Notes: generated by a model not told the origin, from the sequence alone. A DNA stretch of 15,370 nucleotides from JBCAXA01 sp038534295 (GCA_038534295.1 JBCAXA010000010.1:1-15370); one strand, 5' to 3'. Positions 1 through 11,856 are shown, counted from the first letter of the stretch. Numbers and translations: made by a program.

Positions 1-44
1 ACGTTCACGTGCGGCTTCGTACGCTCAAACTTCTCTTTTGCCAT
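1..44 (-). CDS. tuf: Elongation factor Tu, 5' end only (downstream copy, tufA position)
   Basis: EF-Tu is the GTPase that brings aminoacyl-tRNA to the ribosomal A site. Only the first 14 full codons are in the window, reading MAKEKFERTKPHVN, the highly conserved EF-Tu N-terminus just before the GTP-binding P-loop. The ATG is at 44-42 and is preceded by a good Shine-Dalgarno sequence (GAAGGTG at 58-52, 7-nt spacer). The gene lies 49 nt downstream of fusA as the last visible gene of the str operon, the usual tufA position. The gap holds a small CCCC/GGGG hairpin (65-77). The rest of the gene is off the left edge, so its integrity cannot be judged. A second EF-Tu gene ends at 15293, so the genome probably has two tuf copies. 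Confidence 0.93.
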   Translation of the reverse strand, partial: MAKEKFERTKPHVN

Positions 45-93
45 GCCTTTACACCTTCTGCTGTCCCCGCGCTGGGGCCATTAATCGAATTCG

Positions 94-2181
94 TTACCGC
101 CTCAGACCATCGGCGACATTGCCCGGTACTTCGGCGTATTTCTGAAACTCCATCGAGTACGTTGCCCGGCCTTGCGTCATCGAACGCAGGTCAGTCGCAT
201 ACCCAAACATTTCTGCCAACGGCACTTCCGCCCTGAGCACCTTGCCGGACGGCGATTCGTCCATACCCTGCGGTAGTCCGCGGCGGCGGTTCAAGTCCCC
301 CATGACATCACCCATGTAATCGTCCGGGGTGACGACCTCGACCTTCATGATGGGCTCCAGCAGCACCGGCGACGCATTGAGCGCGCCTTCCCGGAAAGCC
401 ATCGAGCCCGCGATTTTAAACGCCATTTCGCTCGAATCAACATCGTGATACGAACCATCGAATAAGGTCACCCGGCAATCGACCACCGGATAGCCGGCCA
501 AGATGCCGCCTTCCATCTGCTCCTGGACACCTTTGTCGACCGCTGGGATGTACTCGCGAGGCACCGATCCGCCGACAATCGCGTTGATGAACTCGTAACC
601 AGAGCCCGTCTCGGTCGGCTCAATCTTCAGATGCACATCGCCGTACTGACCCTTGCCGCCGGACTGACGGACAAACTTGCCCTGCTGCTCGACCGGCTTG
701 CGGATCGTCTCGCGGTAGGCCACTTGCGGCTTGCCGACGTTGGCCTCGACCTTGAATTCGCGCTTCAGCCGGTCGACGATGATCTCCAGGTGCAGCTCAC
801 CCATGCCGGAAATGATCGTTTGCTGGGACTCTTCGTCCGTATGCACACGGAACGAGGGGTCCTCTTTAGCGAGCTTGCCCAGAGCCATACCCATTTTTTC
901 CTGGTCGACCTTGGTTTTCGGCTCGACCGCGACCGCGATCACCGGGTCGGGAAACTCCATCCGCTCGAGCGTAATCATGCTGCGCGGATCACAAAGCGTG
1001 TCGCCTGTGGTGACGTCCTTGAGGCCCACGGCCGCGGCAATGTCACCGGCGCGGACCTCTTTGATTTCCTGACGGTCGTTGGAGTGCATCTGCAGCAGCC
1101 GGCCGATGCGCTCTTTCTTGCTTTTGACCGGGTTGTAGACCGTGTCGCCCGAACTCAGCACGCCAGAATAGACGCGGATGAACGTCAGACTGCCGACGAA
1201 CGGATCGGTCGCGATCTTAAACGCCAGACTTGCAAACGGCTCGTCATCGTTGGCCGGACGCTCGGCTTCTGCATCGTCGTCCGGCAACAAGCCACGGATC
1301 GGCGGCACGTCGGTGGGCGACGGCATGTAATCAATAACAGCGTCGAGCAGCGCCTGCACACCTTTGTTCTTGAACGCCGTGCCGCACAGAGCCGGCACGA
1401 TGTCGCCGCTCAGCGTGCGCTGTCGCAGCCCGCGAACGATTTCTTCCTCGGACAACTGCCCGGTTTCGAGAAAGGTGTTGAGCAGTTCCTCGTCGCCTTC
1501 GGCCGCGGCTTCGACCATGGCCTCGCGATACTCGTTGGCGTCGGCGAGCAGATCTGACGGCACGTCGCGCTCTTCGAAGCGCGTGCCCATGTTGCCGTCT
1601 TCCCAGTAGATTGCGCGCATCCGCACGAGATCGACGACTCCGGCGAAATCTTCCTCAGCGCCGATCGGCAGCTGCACGGCCACCGGATTTGCGCCGAGGC
1701 GTTCGCGAACCTGCGCAACCACGCGCAGGAAGTCGGCGCCGACACGGTCCATCTTGTTGACGAAGATCAGCCGAGGCACGCCGTATTTGTCGGCTTGACG
1801 CCAGACAGTCTCGGTCTGCGGCTCGACGCCGTCAACGGAACTCAGCAGCGTGACGGCGCCATCCAGTACGCGCAGCGAGCGCTCAACTTCAATCGTGAAA
1901 TCGACGTGGCCGGGCGTATCGATAATGTTGATACGATGCTCGTCGAACTGCCGCGACATGCCTTGCCAAAAACAGGTCGTCGCGGCCGAGGTTATCGTGA
2001 TGCCGCGTTCCTGCTCCTGCTCCATCCAGTCCATCGTGGCAGCGCCATCGTGGACCTCACCGATCTTGTGCGAAACGCCGGTGTAGAAAAGGATGCGTTC
2101 AGTCGTGGTGGTTTTGCCCGCATCGATGTGCGCCATGATACCGATGTTTCGGTAGCGCTCGATCGGAGTGGTGCGGGCCAC
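94..2181 (-). CDS. fusA: Elongation factor G (EF-G)
   Basis: EF-G is the GTPase that moves tRNAs and mRNA through the ribosome after peptide-bond formation and, with ribosome recycling factor, splits spent ribosomes. The 695-residue protein (E. coli about 704) has all G motifs: P-loop AHIDAGKTT near residues 17-25, switch I RGITI at 59-63, DTPGH at 88-92, NKMD at 142-145 and G5 as CGTAF. The C-terminal part carries the EF-G domain IV-V pattern (GSVPREYIPAVDKG, then YATDLRSMTQGRA). The start is GTG at 2181-2179, giving the canonical MARTTPIERYRNIGI; no in-frame ATG lies upstream. No convincing Shine-Dalgarno sequence precedes it; the upstream 51 nt are pyrimidine-rich with only a weak GAG. Stop is TAA. 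It is the third gene of the str operon, between rpsG and tuf. Confidence 0.98.
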   Translation of the reverse strand: MARTTPIERYRNIGIMAHIDAGKTTTTERILFYTGVSHKIGEVHDGAATMDWMEQEQERGITITSAATTCFWQGMSRQFDEHRINIIDTPGHVDFTIEVERSLRVLDGAVTLLSSVDGVEPQTETVWRQADKYGVPRLIFVNKMDRVGADFLRVVAQVRERLGANPVAVQLPIGAEEDFAGVVDLVRMRAIYWEDGNMGTRFEERDVPSDLLADANEYREAMVEAAAEGDEELLNTFLETGQLSEEEIVRGLRQRTLSGDIVPALCGTAFKNKGVQALLDAVIDYMPSPTDVPPIRGLLPDDDAEAERPANDDEPFASLAFKIATDPFVGSLTFIRVYSGVLSSGDTVYNPVKSKKERIGRLLQMHSNDRQEIKEVRAGDIAAAVGLKDVTTGDTLCDPRSMITLERMEFPDPVIAVAVEPKTKVDQEKMGMALGKLAKEDPSFRVHTDEESQQTIISGMGELHLEIIVDRLKREFKVEANVGKPQVAYRETIRKPVEQQGKFVRQSGGKGQYGDVHLKIEPTETGSGYEFINAIVGGSVPREYIPAVDKGVQEQMEGGILAGYPVVDCRVTLFDGSYHDVDSSEMAFKIAGSMAFREGALNASPVLLEPIMKVEVVTPDDYMGDVMGDLNRRRGLPQGMDESPSGKVLRAEVPLAEMFGYATDLRSMTQGRATYSMEFQKYAEVPGNVADGLRR

Positions 2182-2232
2182 AGCGGCAGACTCGGAAAGC
2201 CGGGAAGAAGAAAGACAAGCTGTCGACGCAGA

Positions 2233-2712
2233 TTACCAACGGTAGTGCGAGAAAGCCTTGTTGGCTTCCGCCATCCGGTGGGTGTCTTCTTTCTTTTTGA
2301 TCGCAGAGCCGCGGTTCTCAGCGGCGTCCATCAATTCGTGCGCCAGACGATGCGCCATCGACTTTTCGCTGCGCTTGCGCGCGGCATCGATCACCCAGCG
2401 CATCGCTAGGGTCTGACGGCGCTGCGGACGAACTTCCACCGGCACCTGATACGTCGCACCACCGACGCGCCGCGAGCGAACCTCGACGACCGGTTTGACG
2501 TTCTCGAGCGCAGTTTCCAGCGTCTCCAGCGATTGTTCGTCAGACTGCGTGCCACGCTCCGCGATACGGTCGAGTGCACCGTAAATGATGCGTTCGGCGA
2601 CCGACTTTTTGCCGTCGCTCATGATCATGTTCATGAACTTGGCGAGCAGCTCGCTGTGGTACTTGGGATCCGGCAGGATTTCGCGTTTTGGCGCCTGGCT
2701 ACGTCTCGACAT
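2233..2712 (-). CDS. rpsG: 30S ribosomal protein S7
   Basis: S7 binds the 3' major domain of 16S rRNA, nucleates assembly of the 30S head and contacts E-site tRNA. The 159-residue product (usual bacterial length about 155-179) carries the family blocks LPDPKYHSELLAKF, VEVRSRRVGGATYQVPVEV, ALAMRWVIDAARKR-like and HRMAEANKAFSHYRW. The protein stops right after HYRW, so it has no E. coli K-12-type C-terminal tail. A few extra residues sit near 54-62 (ERGTQSDEQ) relative to E. coli. The ATG is at 2712-2710, only 15 nt after the rpsL stop, with at best a weak purine-rich ribosome site (AGAGAAG), so translation is probably coupled to rpsL. In E. coli S7 represses the str operon from a structure in a much longer rpsL-rpsG spacer; there is no room for that here. 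Confidence 0.98.
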   Translation of the reverse strand: MSRRSQAPKREILPDPKYHSELLAKFMNMIMSDGKKSVAERIIYGALDRIAERGTQSDEQSLETLETALENVKPVVEVRSRRVGGATYQVPVEVRPQRRQTLAMRWVIDAARKRSEKSMAHRLAHELMDAAENRGSAIKKKEDTHRMAEANKAFSHYRW

Positions 2713-2727
2713 CGATAGCTTCTCTGG

Positions 2728-3102
2728 TTATGACTTGGGCCGCTTGGTGCCGTACTTCGATCGGCTCTGCTTGCGGTCATTGACGCCCGCACAGTCGAGC
2801 GTTCCCCGGACGGTGTGATAGCGCACACCGGGCAAATCTTTAACACGACCGCCGCGAATCAGCACGACCGAGTGCTCCTGCAGATTGTGGCCTTCGCCAC
2901 CGATGTAGGAGGTCACCTCGAAACCGTTGGTCAGGCGAACGCGAGCGACCTTACGCATCGCCGAGTTTGGCTTCTTCGGCGTCGTCGTGTAGACGCGCGT
3001 GCAAACGCCGCGTTTTTGCGGGCTCGCCATGAGGTGCGGGACGTTACTTTTCGCCGTTTTAGTGGCTCGTGGTTTACGCACGAGCTGATTAATTGTCGCC
3101 AT
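2728..3102 (-). CDS. rpsL: 30S ribosomal protein S12
   Basis: S12 sits at the decoding centre and helps control tRNA selection. The 124-residue protein starts with the canonical MATINQLVRKPR and has the family length. The two loops that touch the decoding site are present and wild type: TTTPKKPNSAM, with Lys42/Lys43 in mature numbering, and GGRVKDLPGVRYH, with Lys87 and Asp88. Asp88 is the residue methylthiolated by RimO in E. coli. No known streptomycin-resistance substitution is visible. It is the first gene of the str operon. The ATG at 3102-3100 has no Shine-Dalgarno sequence; the 20 nt upstream are CA-rich (ACAACAACGGCAATCCGT), which suggests initiation by S1/standby binding. Stop is TAA. 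Confidence 0.98.
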   Translation of the reverse strand: MATINQLVRKPRATKTAKSNVPHLMASPQKRGVCTRVYTTTPKKPNSAMRKVARVRLTNGFEVTSYIGGEGHNLQEHSVVLIRGGRVKDLPGVRYHTVRGTLDCAGVNDRKQSRSKYGTKRPKS

Positions 3103-3131
3103 ACGGATTGCCGTTGTTGTGTGTTGCCGCA

Positions 3132-3223
3132 GACGCGCAACGCGCCATACGGGTTTAAAAAAAGCATAAGCACCCGTGGACCGGAGTATCGATCCGCGGG
3201 CGCTTGAGAAAGCGTTGCGCGTC
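3132..3223. repeat. Perfect 12-bp long-range inverted repeat in the rpsL leader
   Basis: The plus-strand words GACGCGCAACGC (3132-3143) and GCGTTGCGCGTC (3212-3223) are exact reverse complements, separated by 68 nt. In the transcript they would close a domain holding the terminator-like hairpin and T-run. Pairing does not extend beyond 12 bp on either side. The repeat overlaps two smaller alternative hairpins. Confidence 0.6.
3157..3203 (-). terminator. Terminator-like hairpin (candidate attenuator) in the rpsL leader
   Basis: GCGCCCG (3203-3197) pairs with CGGGTGC (3176-3170) through seven pairs, one of them G-U. Inside is a small CGGA/TCCG hairpin plus a 5-nt bulge. Six nucleotides later comes a run of seven T residues (3163-3157). 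This resembles an intrinsic terminator, but the spacing to the T-run is longer than in a strong one. Its 3' arm also pairs with 3145-3154, so an antiterminator form is possible. The sequence shows the pairing; activity is unproven. Confidence 0.35.
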
Positions 3224-3286
3224 GAGTCGCAGCCGGCTATGCCGGCGCCGGGCCATAACTGAAAGCCCCCACGCGCGAGGCGGTGA

Positions 3287-3316
3287 ATGATATTGACGCT
3301 GCCCTTGGCGTGTCAA
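3287..3316 (-). promoter_or_regulatory. Sigma-70 promoter of the str operon (rpsL-rpsG-fusA-tuf)
   Basis: On the minus strand a perfect -35 box TTGACA (3316-3311) is followed 18 nt later by TATCAT (3292-3287), which matches the TATAAT consensus at five of six bases. The -35 box begins only 28 nt past the rpoC stop. The predicted start of transcription is near 3280, giving a leader of about 180 nt. The position fits a dedicated promoter that lets S12, S7, EF-G and EF-Tu be made independently of the upstream rpoBC transcript. Confidence 0.75.
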
Positions 3317-3343
3317 CCCAAATCACTGCCCCGCCGGGGATTT

Positions 3344-6300
3344 TTACTCGTCCGCGACCGCTTCCGGAGCCTCACCGGCCAGTGCACCGTCAACCGGCGG
3401 CGGCGCGTCGCCAGCATCGACTTCCTCGCCCTCGCCGCGCGCTTCTAGCTCGCGCAACTGCTCGGCCAGATCCTGCTCGCGTGTCTGCCGACGTTCGGCG
3501 TGATGCGCAAAACCGGTACCGGCCGGTATCAGGCGACCAACGATGACGTTCTCTTTCAGGCCGCGCAAGCTGTCCTTGAGGCCACGTACCGCCGCTTCGG
3601 TAAGCACGCGAGTGGTCTCCTGGAAAGACGCTGCCGAAATGAACGATTCCGTCGCCAGCGACGCCTTGGTGATACCTAGCAACATCGATTCGAACGCCAG
3701 CGGCTCCTTGTCCTGAACCTCGAGCTGCTCGATGACCTCGAGCGCACGAGCGCGGTCCAGCTGTTCGCCGCGCAGGTACGTGGACTCACCGGCCACGGTG
3801 ACCAGAACCTTGCGAAGCATTTGGCGGATGATCACTTCGATGTGCTTATCGTTGATCTTCACACCCTGCAGTCGGTAGACGTCCTGGATCTCGCGAACCA
3901 GATACTCAGCCAGCGGCTCGACACCCTGCAAACGCAGAATGTCGTGCGGGTTCGGCTCACCGTCAGCGATAACTTCGCCGCGGGTGACCTGCTCGCCCTC
4001 GAAGACGTTCAGATGGCGCCACTTCGGAATCAGCTCTTCGTGGCTCTCGCCGGCCTCGTCGGTAATCACCAAACGCTGCTTGCCCTTGGTTTCCTTACCG
4101 AAGCTGACCGTGCCGGTGTACTCGGCCAAAATGGCCGCGTCTTTCGGCTTACGTGCCTCGAACAAATCGGCGACGCGCGGCAGACCACCCGTGATGTCAC
4201 GTGTTTTCGACGATTCCTGCGGAATACGGGCAATGACGTCGCCGACGCTGACGGTTGCACCGTCTTCCATCGTAACGATTGCGCCGGCCGGCAGCGCATA
4301 CACCGCCGGGATTTCCGTGTTCGCAAAGCACACCGGATCGCCGCTACCGTCGACCAGACGAGCCACCGGTCGTAGATCTTTGCCGCTCGAACCACGCGCT
4401 TTCGGATCCGCAACGACGATACTCGTCAGGCCGGTCATCTCGTCGACCTGCTCGTTGACGGTAACTCCGTCGACGAAGTCGTCGAACTTCAGGAAGCCGC
4501 CTACCTCGGTAACAACCGGGTGAGTGTGCGGATCCCAGTTTGCGAGGATCTGGCCAGGCTCGATGCCGGCGCCGTCTTTAACATTGATGGTCGCACCGTA
4601 CGGCACTTTGTAGCGCTCACGCTCGCGGCCGTGTTCGTTGACGACGGAGATCTCGCCCGAACGCGATACCGCAACGAGATAGCCCTCGTTGTGCTCGACC
4701 GTTTTGATGTTGCTGATGCGAACCACGCCTTTCGACTTGGTCTCGATGCTGTTGATGGCCGCTGAACGTGATGCCGCGCCACCGACGTGGAACGTACGCA
4801 TCGTCAGCTGAGTGCCTGGCTCACCGATCGACTGGGCGGCAATAACGCCGACCGCCTCACCAATGTTGATGCGGTGACCGCGAGCGAGGTCGCGACCGTA
4901 GCACTGCGCGCACACGCCGTAGCGGGTTTCGCACGTAATCGGCGAACGGACAATGACTTGGTCGATCGACAGCTCATCGAGCCGCTCAACCGACTGCTCA
5001 TCGAGCATCGTACCCGCATCGAGCGCCACCTTGTCGGTGCCCGGCTGCAGCACTGGCTCAGCCAGGATGCGACCAAGTACACGCTCGCGCAGCGGTTCGA
5101 CGACGTCGCGACCTTCGACGATCGGCGCCATGGTCAAACCATTGCGAGTACCGCAGTCCGCCTCGGTGACTACCAGGTCCTGGGCAACGTCGACGAGACG
5201 GCGCGTCAGGTATCCCGAGTTGGCGGTCTTCAACGCGGTATCGGCGAGACCTTTACGCGCGCCGTGCGTCGAGATGAAGTACTGCAGTACGTCCAGACCT
5301 TCACGGAAGTTAGCGGTAATCGGCGTCTCGATAATCGAGCCGTCCGGCTTGGCCATCAGGCCACGCATGCCGGCGAGCTGGCGAATCTGCGCCGCCGAAC
5401 CACGAGCCCCGGAGTCGGCCATCATGTAGATCGAGTTGAACGAGTCCTGCGTTACCTCGTTGCCGTCCGCGTCGGTAACCGCCTCGGTTCCGAGCTTGTC
5501 CATCATGGCCTTAGCGACCTGATCATTGGTACGCGACCAGATGTCGACGACCTTGTTGTATCGCTCACCGTCGGTCACGAGACCCGATGCGTACTGCTCC
5601 TGGATCTCCTTCACTTCGTTTTCGGCGACTCCAAGAATTTGCACCTTCGATTCCGGCACGACCATGTCGTTGACGCCAATCGAAACGCCAGCGCGGGTTG
5701 CGTAGCTGAAACCGGTGTACATCAGGCGGTCAGCGAATACGACGGTTTCTTTCAGACCGACACGGCGATAGCAGCTGTTAATGACGTTCGAGATCGCCTT
5801 TTTGGTCATGTCGCGGTTGACGAGGTCAAAGCGCAGGCCGTCCGGCAGAATTTCCGACAGCAGCGAACGACCGACCGTCGTATCGACGACGCGGAACTCG
5901 CCCGGCTCGGCATCGCGATCGATGAGCCGTGCCGGCAAACGCACCTTGACCTTCGCCTGCAAGTCGACCACGCCGTTTTCATAGGCACGGTGCACTTCTT
6001 TGACGTCGGCGAACAGCATGCCTTCGCCCTTCGCGTTGATGCTGACGCGGGTCATGAAGTACAGACCCAGAACGACGTCCTGCGACGGTACGATGATCGG
6101 CTCACCGTTGGCCGGCGACAGAATGTTGTTCGACGACATCATCAGCGCACGCGCTTCAAGCTGCGCCTCGATCGACAGCGGGACGTGGACCGCCATCTGG
6201 TCGCCGTCAAAGTCTGCGTTGAATGCCGTACAAACGAGCGGATGCAGGTTAATGGCCTTGCCTTCAACCAACACCGGTTCGAACGCCTGGATACCGAGAC

Positions 6301-7591
6301 GGTGCAACGTCGGCGCCCGGTTCAGCATGACCGGATGCTCGCGAATCACCTCTTCGAGAATGTCCCAGACTTCCGGACCTTCGCGCTCAACGAGACGCTT
6401 CGCCGCTTTGATCGTCGCCGCCTCACCGCGGAGCTGCAGCTTCGAGAAAATGAACGGCTTGAACAGCTCGAGTGCCATTTTCTTCGGCAGACCGCACTGA
6501 TGCAGCTTCAGCGTCGGGCCAACCACGATGACCGAACGGCCCGAGTAGTCGACGCGTTTGCCGAGCAGGTTTTGACGGAAGCGCCCCTGCTTGCCTTTGA
6601 TCATGTCGGCGAGCGATTTCAGCGGGCGCTTGTTGGTACCCGTGATCGCTCGACCGCGACGGCCGTTGTCGAGCAGCGCGTCAACCGACTCCTGCAGCAT
6701 GCGCTTTTCGTTGCGCACGATGATATCCGGCGCGTTCAGCTCCAAGAGCCGGCGCAGACGGTTGTTGCGGTTGATGACGCGGCGATACAAATCGTTGAGG
6801 TCCGACGTCGCGAAGCGGCCGCCATCGAGCGGTACCAGCGGACGCAGATCCGGCGGCAACACAGGCAGGACGGTCAGAACCATCCACTCGGGCTTGTTGC
6901 CCGACTCGATGAAGGACTCCAGCAACTTCAGACGCTTCGACAGGCGCTTGATCTTGGTTTCCGAATTCGTGCCGGCGATTTCTTCGCGCACTTTGACGAC
7001 TTCAGAGTGCAGGTCCATCGTCGACAGCATTTCGTGAACGGCTTCGGCACCCATGCGAGCGTCAAACTCGTCGCCGTACTGCTCGATCGCATCGAGGTAG
7101 GCCTCATCGGACAGCAGCGTGCAGCGCTCCAGCGGCGTCATGCCCGGATCGATCACGACAAAGGCTTCGAAATAGAGCACGCGCTCGATTTCGCGCAGCG
7201 TCATGTCGAGCATCAGACCGATGCGTGACGGCAGCGACTTTAGGAACCAAATGTGTGCAACCGGGCTGGCCAGATCGATGTGCGCCATACGTTCGCGACG
7301 CACCTTGGTCTGGGTTACCTCAACGCCACACTTCTCGCAGACGACGCCGCGGTGCTTGAGGCGTTTGTACTTGCCGCACAGACACTCGTAGTCCTTGATC
7401 GGGCCAAAGATCTTCGCGCAGAACAGCCCGTCACGTTCCGGCTTGAACGTACGGTAGTTGATCGTCTCCGGCTTTTTGACTTCGCCATACGACCACGAAC
7501 GAATCATGTCCGGCGATGCCAGACCGATGCGAATCGCGTCGAAGTCTTCGGTCGGGTTCTGCGTTTTGAAGAGCTTCAATAAGTCTTTCAT
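3344..7591 (-). CDS. rpoC: DNA-directed RNA polymerase subunit beta' (RpoC)
   Basis: Beta' forms half of the RNA polymerase active-site cleft and carries the catalytic magnesium. The protein has 1415 residues (E. coli 1407). Visible in order: the N-terminal zinc site with Cys70, Cys72, Cys85 and Cys88; the catalytic loop NADFDGDQ with Asp460, Asp462 and Asp464; the second zinc site with Cys813, Cys887, Cys894 and Cys897; and the bridge helix/trigger loop region from about 911 to 940 (GEAVGVIAAQSIGEPGTQ, then MRTFHVGG). The C-terminus has an acidic, Ala/Pro-rich tail of about 40 residues that looks disordered. The ATG at 7591-7589 follows a good ribosome site (GGAAGGTG at 7603-7596). It is 35 nt downstream of rpoB; that gap also holds a CGGCC/GGCCG hairpin (7603-7616) overlapping the edge of the ribosome site. 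Stop is TAA. Confidence 0.99.
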   Translation of the reverse strand: MKDLLKLFKTQNPTEDFDAIRIGLASPDMIRSWSYGEVKKPETINYRTFKPERDGLFCAKIFGPIKDYECLCGKYKRLKHRGVVCEKCGVEVTQTKVRRERMAHIDLASPVAHIWFLKSLPSRIGLMLDMTLREIERVLYFEAFVVIDPGMTPLERCTLLSDEAYLDAIEQYGDEFDARMGAEAVHEMLSTMDLHSEVVKVREEIAGTNSETKIKRLSKRLKLLESFIESGNKPEWMVLTVLPVLPPDLRPLVPLDGGRFATSDLNDLYRRVINRNNRLRRLLELNAPDIIVRNEKRMLQESVDALLDNGRRGRAITGTNKRPLKSLADMIKGKQGRFRQNLLGKRVDYSGRSVIVVGPTLKLHQCGLPKKMALELFKPFIFSKLQLRGEAATIKAAKRLVEREGPEVWDILEEVIREHPVMLNRAPTLHRLGIQAFEPVLVEGKAINLHPLVCTAFNADFDGDQMAVHVPLSIEAQLEARALMMSSNNILSPANGEPIIVPSQDVVLGLYFMTRVSINAKGEGMLFADVKEVHRAYENGVVDLQAKVKVRLPARLIDRDAEPGEFRVVDTTVGRSLLSEILPDGLRFDLVNRDMTKKAISNVINSCYRRVGLKETVVFADRLMYTGFSYATRAGVSIGVNDMVVPESKVQILGVAENEVKEIQEQYASGLVTDGERYNKVVDIWSRTNDQVAKAMMDKLGTEAVTDADGNEVTQDSFNSIYMMADSGARGSAAQIRQLAGMRGLMAKPDGSIIETPITANFREGLDVLQYFISTHGARKGLADTALKTANSGYLTRRLVDVAQDLVVTEADCGTRNGLTMAPIVEGRDVVEPLRERVLGRILAEPVLQPGTDKVALDAGTMLDEQSVERLDELSIDQVIVRSPITCETRYGVCAQCYGRDLARGHRINIGEAVGVIAAQSIGEPGTQLTMRTFHVGGAASRSAAINSIETKSKGVVRISNIKTVEHNEGYLVAVSRSGEISVVNEHGRERERYKVPYGATINVKDGAGIEPGQILANWDPHTHPVVTEVGGFLKFDDFVDGVTVNEQVDEMTGLTSIVVADPKARGSSGKDLRPVARLVDGSGDPVCFANTEIPAVYALPAGAIVTMEDGATVSVGDVIARIPQESSKTRDITGGLPRVADLFEARKPKDAAILAEYTGTVSFGKETKGKQRLVITDEAGESHEELIPKWRHLNVFEGEQVTRGEVIADGEPNPHDILRLQGVEPLAEYLVREIQDVYRLQGVKINDKHIEVIIRQMLRKVLVTVAGESTYLRGEQLDRARALEVIEQLEVQDKEPLAFESMLLGITKASLATESFISAASFQETTRVLTEAAVRGLKDSLRGLKENVIVGRLIPAGTGFAHHAERRQTREQDLAEQLRELEARGEGEEVDAGDAPPPVDGALAGEAPEAVADE

Positions 7592-7626
7592 AAGTCACCT
7601 TCCGGCCGTGAGGCCGTCGAGAGTGT

Positions 7627-11706
<4,080 letters not shown>

Positions 11707-11784
11707 TCGTCTTACCTCGGGTCGTGATCGGACCGGACGCACTCAGGCGTCATAAGTGATTGCAAAAACAACATGCGCGACAAA

Positions 11785-11812
11785 GCCGGCGACCGGAAAA
11801 CCGGTCGCCGGC
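11785..11812 (-). terminator. Perfect 12-bp hairpin in the rplL-rpoB gap, likely attenuator
   Basis: Two 12-nt arms (11812-11801 and 11796-11785) are exact reverse complements around a TTTT loop. The 3' arm is followed on the minus strand by only TTTG, so it should terminate partially rather than fully. A second small hairpin, CTGTG/CACAG (11815-11834), lies just upstream. In E. coli the same gap holds a partial terminator and an RNase III cleavage site, which lower rpoBC expression relative to the ribosomal stalk genes. Function here is inferred from position and structure. Confidence 0.7.
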
Positions 11813-11856
11813 CGCTGTGGCCGCGCGAACACAGTGTCGCTGCCAAAAGAGCGTCG

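Larger units (their letters stand above)
3103..3281 (-). promoter_or_regulatory. Structured 5' leader of the str operon
   Basis: The segment between the predicted transcription start and rpsL is about 180 nt and holds several stems. A GCCGGC/GCCGGC hairpin with a 3-nt loop lies at 3232-3246. CGCTT/AAGCG with a TCTC loop lies at 3201-3214. A 7-bp terminator-like stem pairs 3197-3203 with 3170-3176. CCACGGGT (3172-3179) can pair with ACCCG-TA-TGG (3145-3154). A perfect 12-bp stem pairs 3212-3223 with 3132-3143. A GTTGC/GCAAC hairpin lies at 3123-3141. Several of these share bases, so they cannot all form together. The stems are read directly from the sequence; a regulatory role is inference. 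I see no small leader-peptide gene that I would defend. Confidence 0.5.

Noticed and set aside
3331..3345. CCCC-GCC-GGGG hairpin followed by ATTTTT on the plus strand, looking like a terminator
   Set aside because: It would act only on plus-strand transcripts, for which no gene exists. The T-run is the complement of the rpoC TAA region. On the minus strand the 4-bp stem lacks a following T-tract, so I do not call it an rpoC terminator.
4787..7228. 813-codon open frame on the plus strand, antisense to rpoC
   Set aside because: It lies wholly opposite conserved rpoC sequence and has a biased, low-complexity Arg/Val/Asp/His-rich composition. In this frame stops correspond to Leu TTA/CTA and Ser TCA codons, which GC-rich highly expressed genes avoid, so long antisense frames arise passively. 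No recognisable domain or ribosome site.
11707..11742. GTG-initiated 12-residue N-terminal extension of RpoB
   Set aside because: The canonical MAYSFTEKKRIRKDF start has a clear GAGGT ribosome site at proper distance; the extension matches no family N-terminus.
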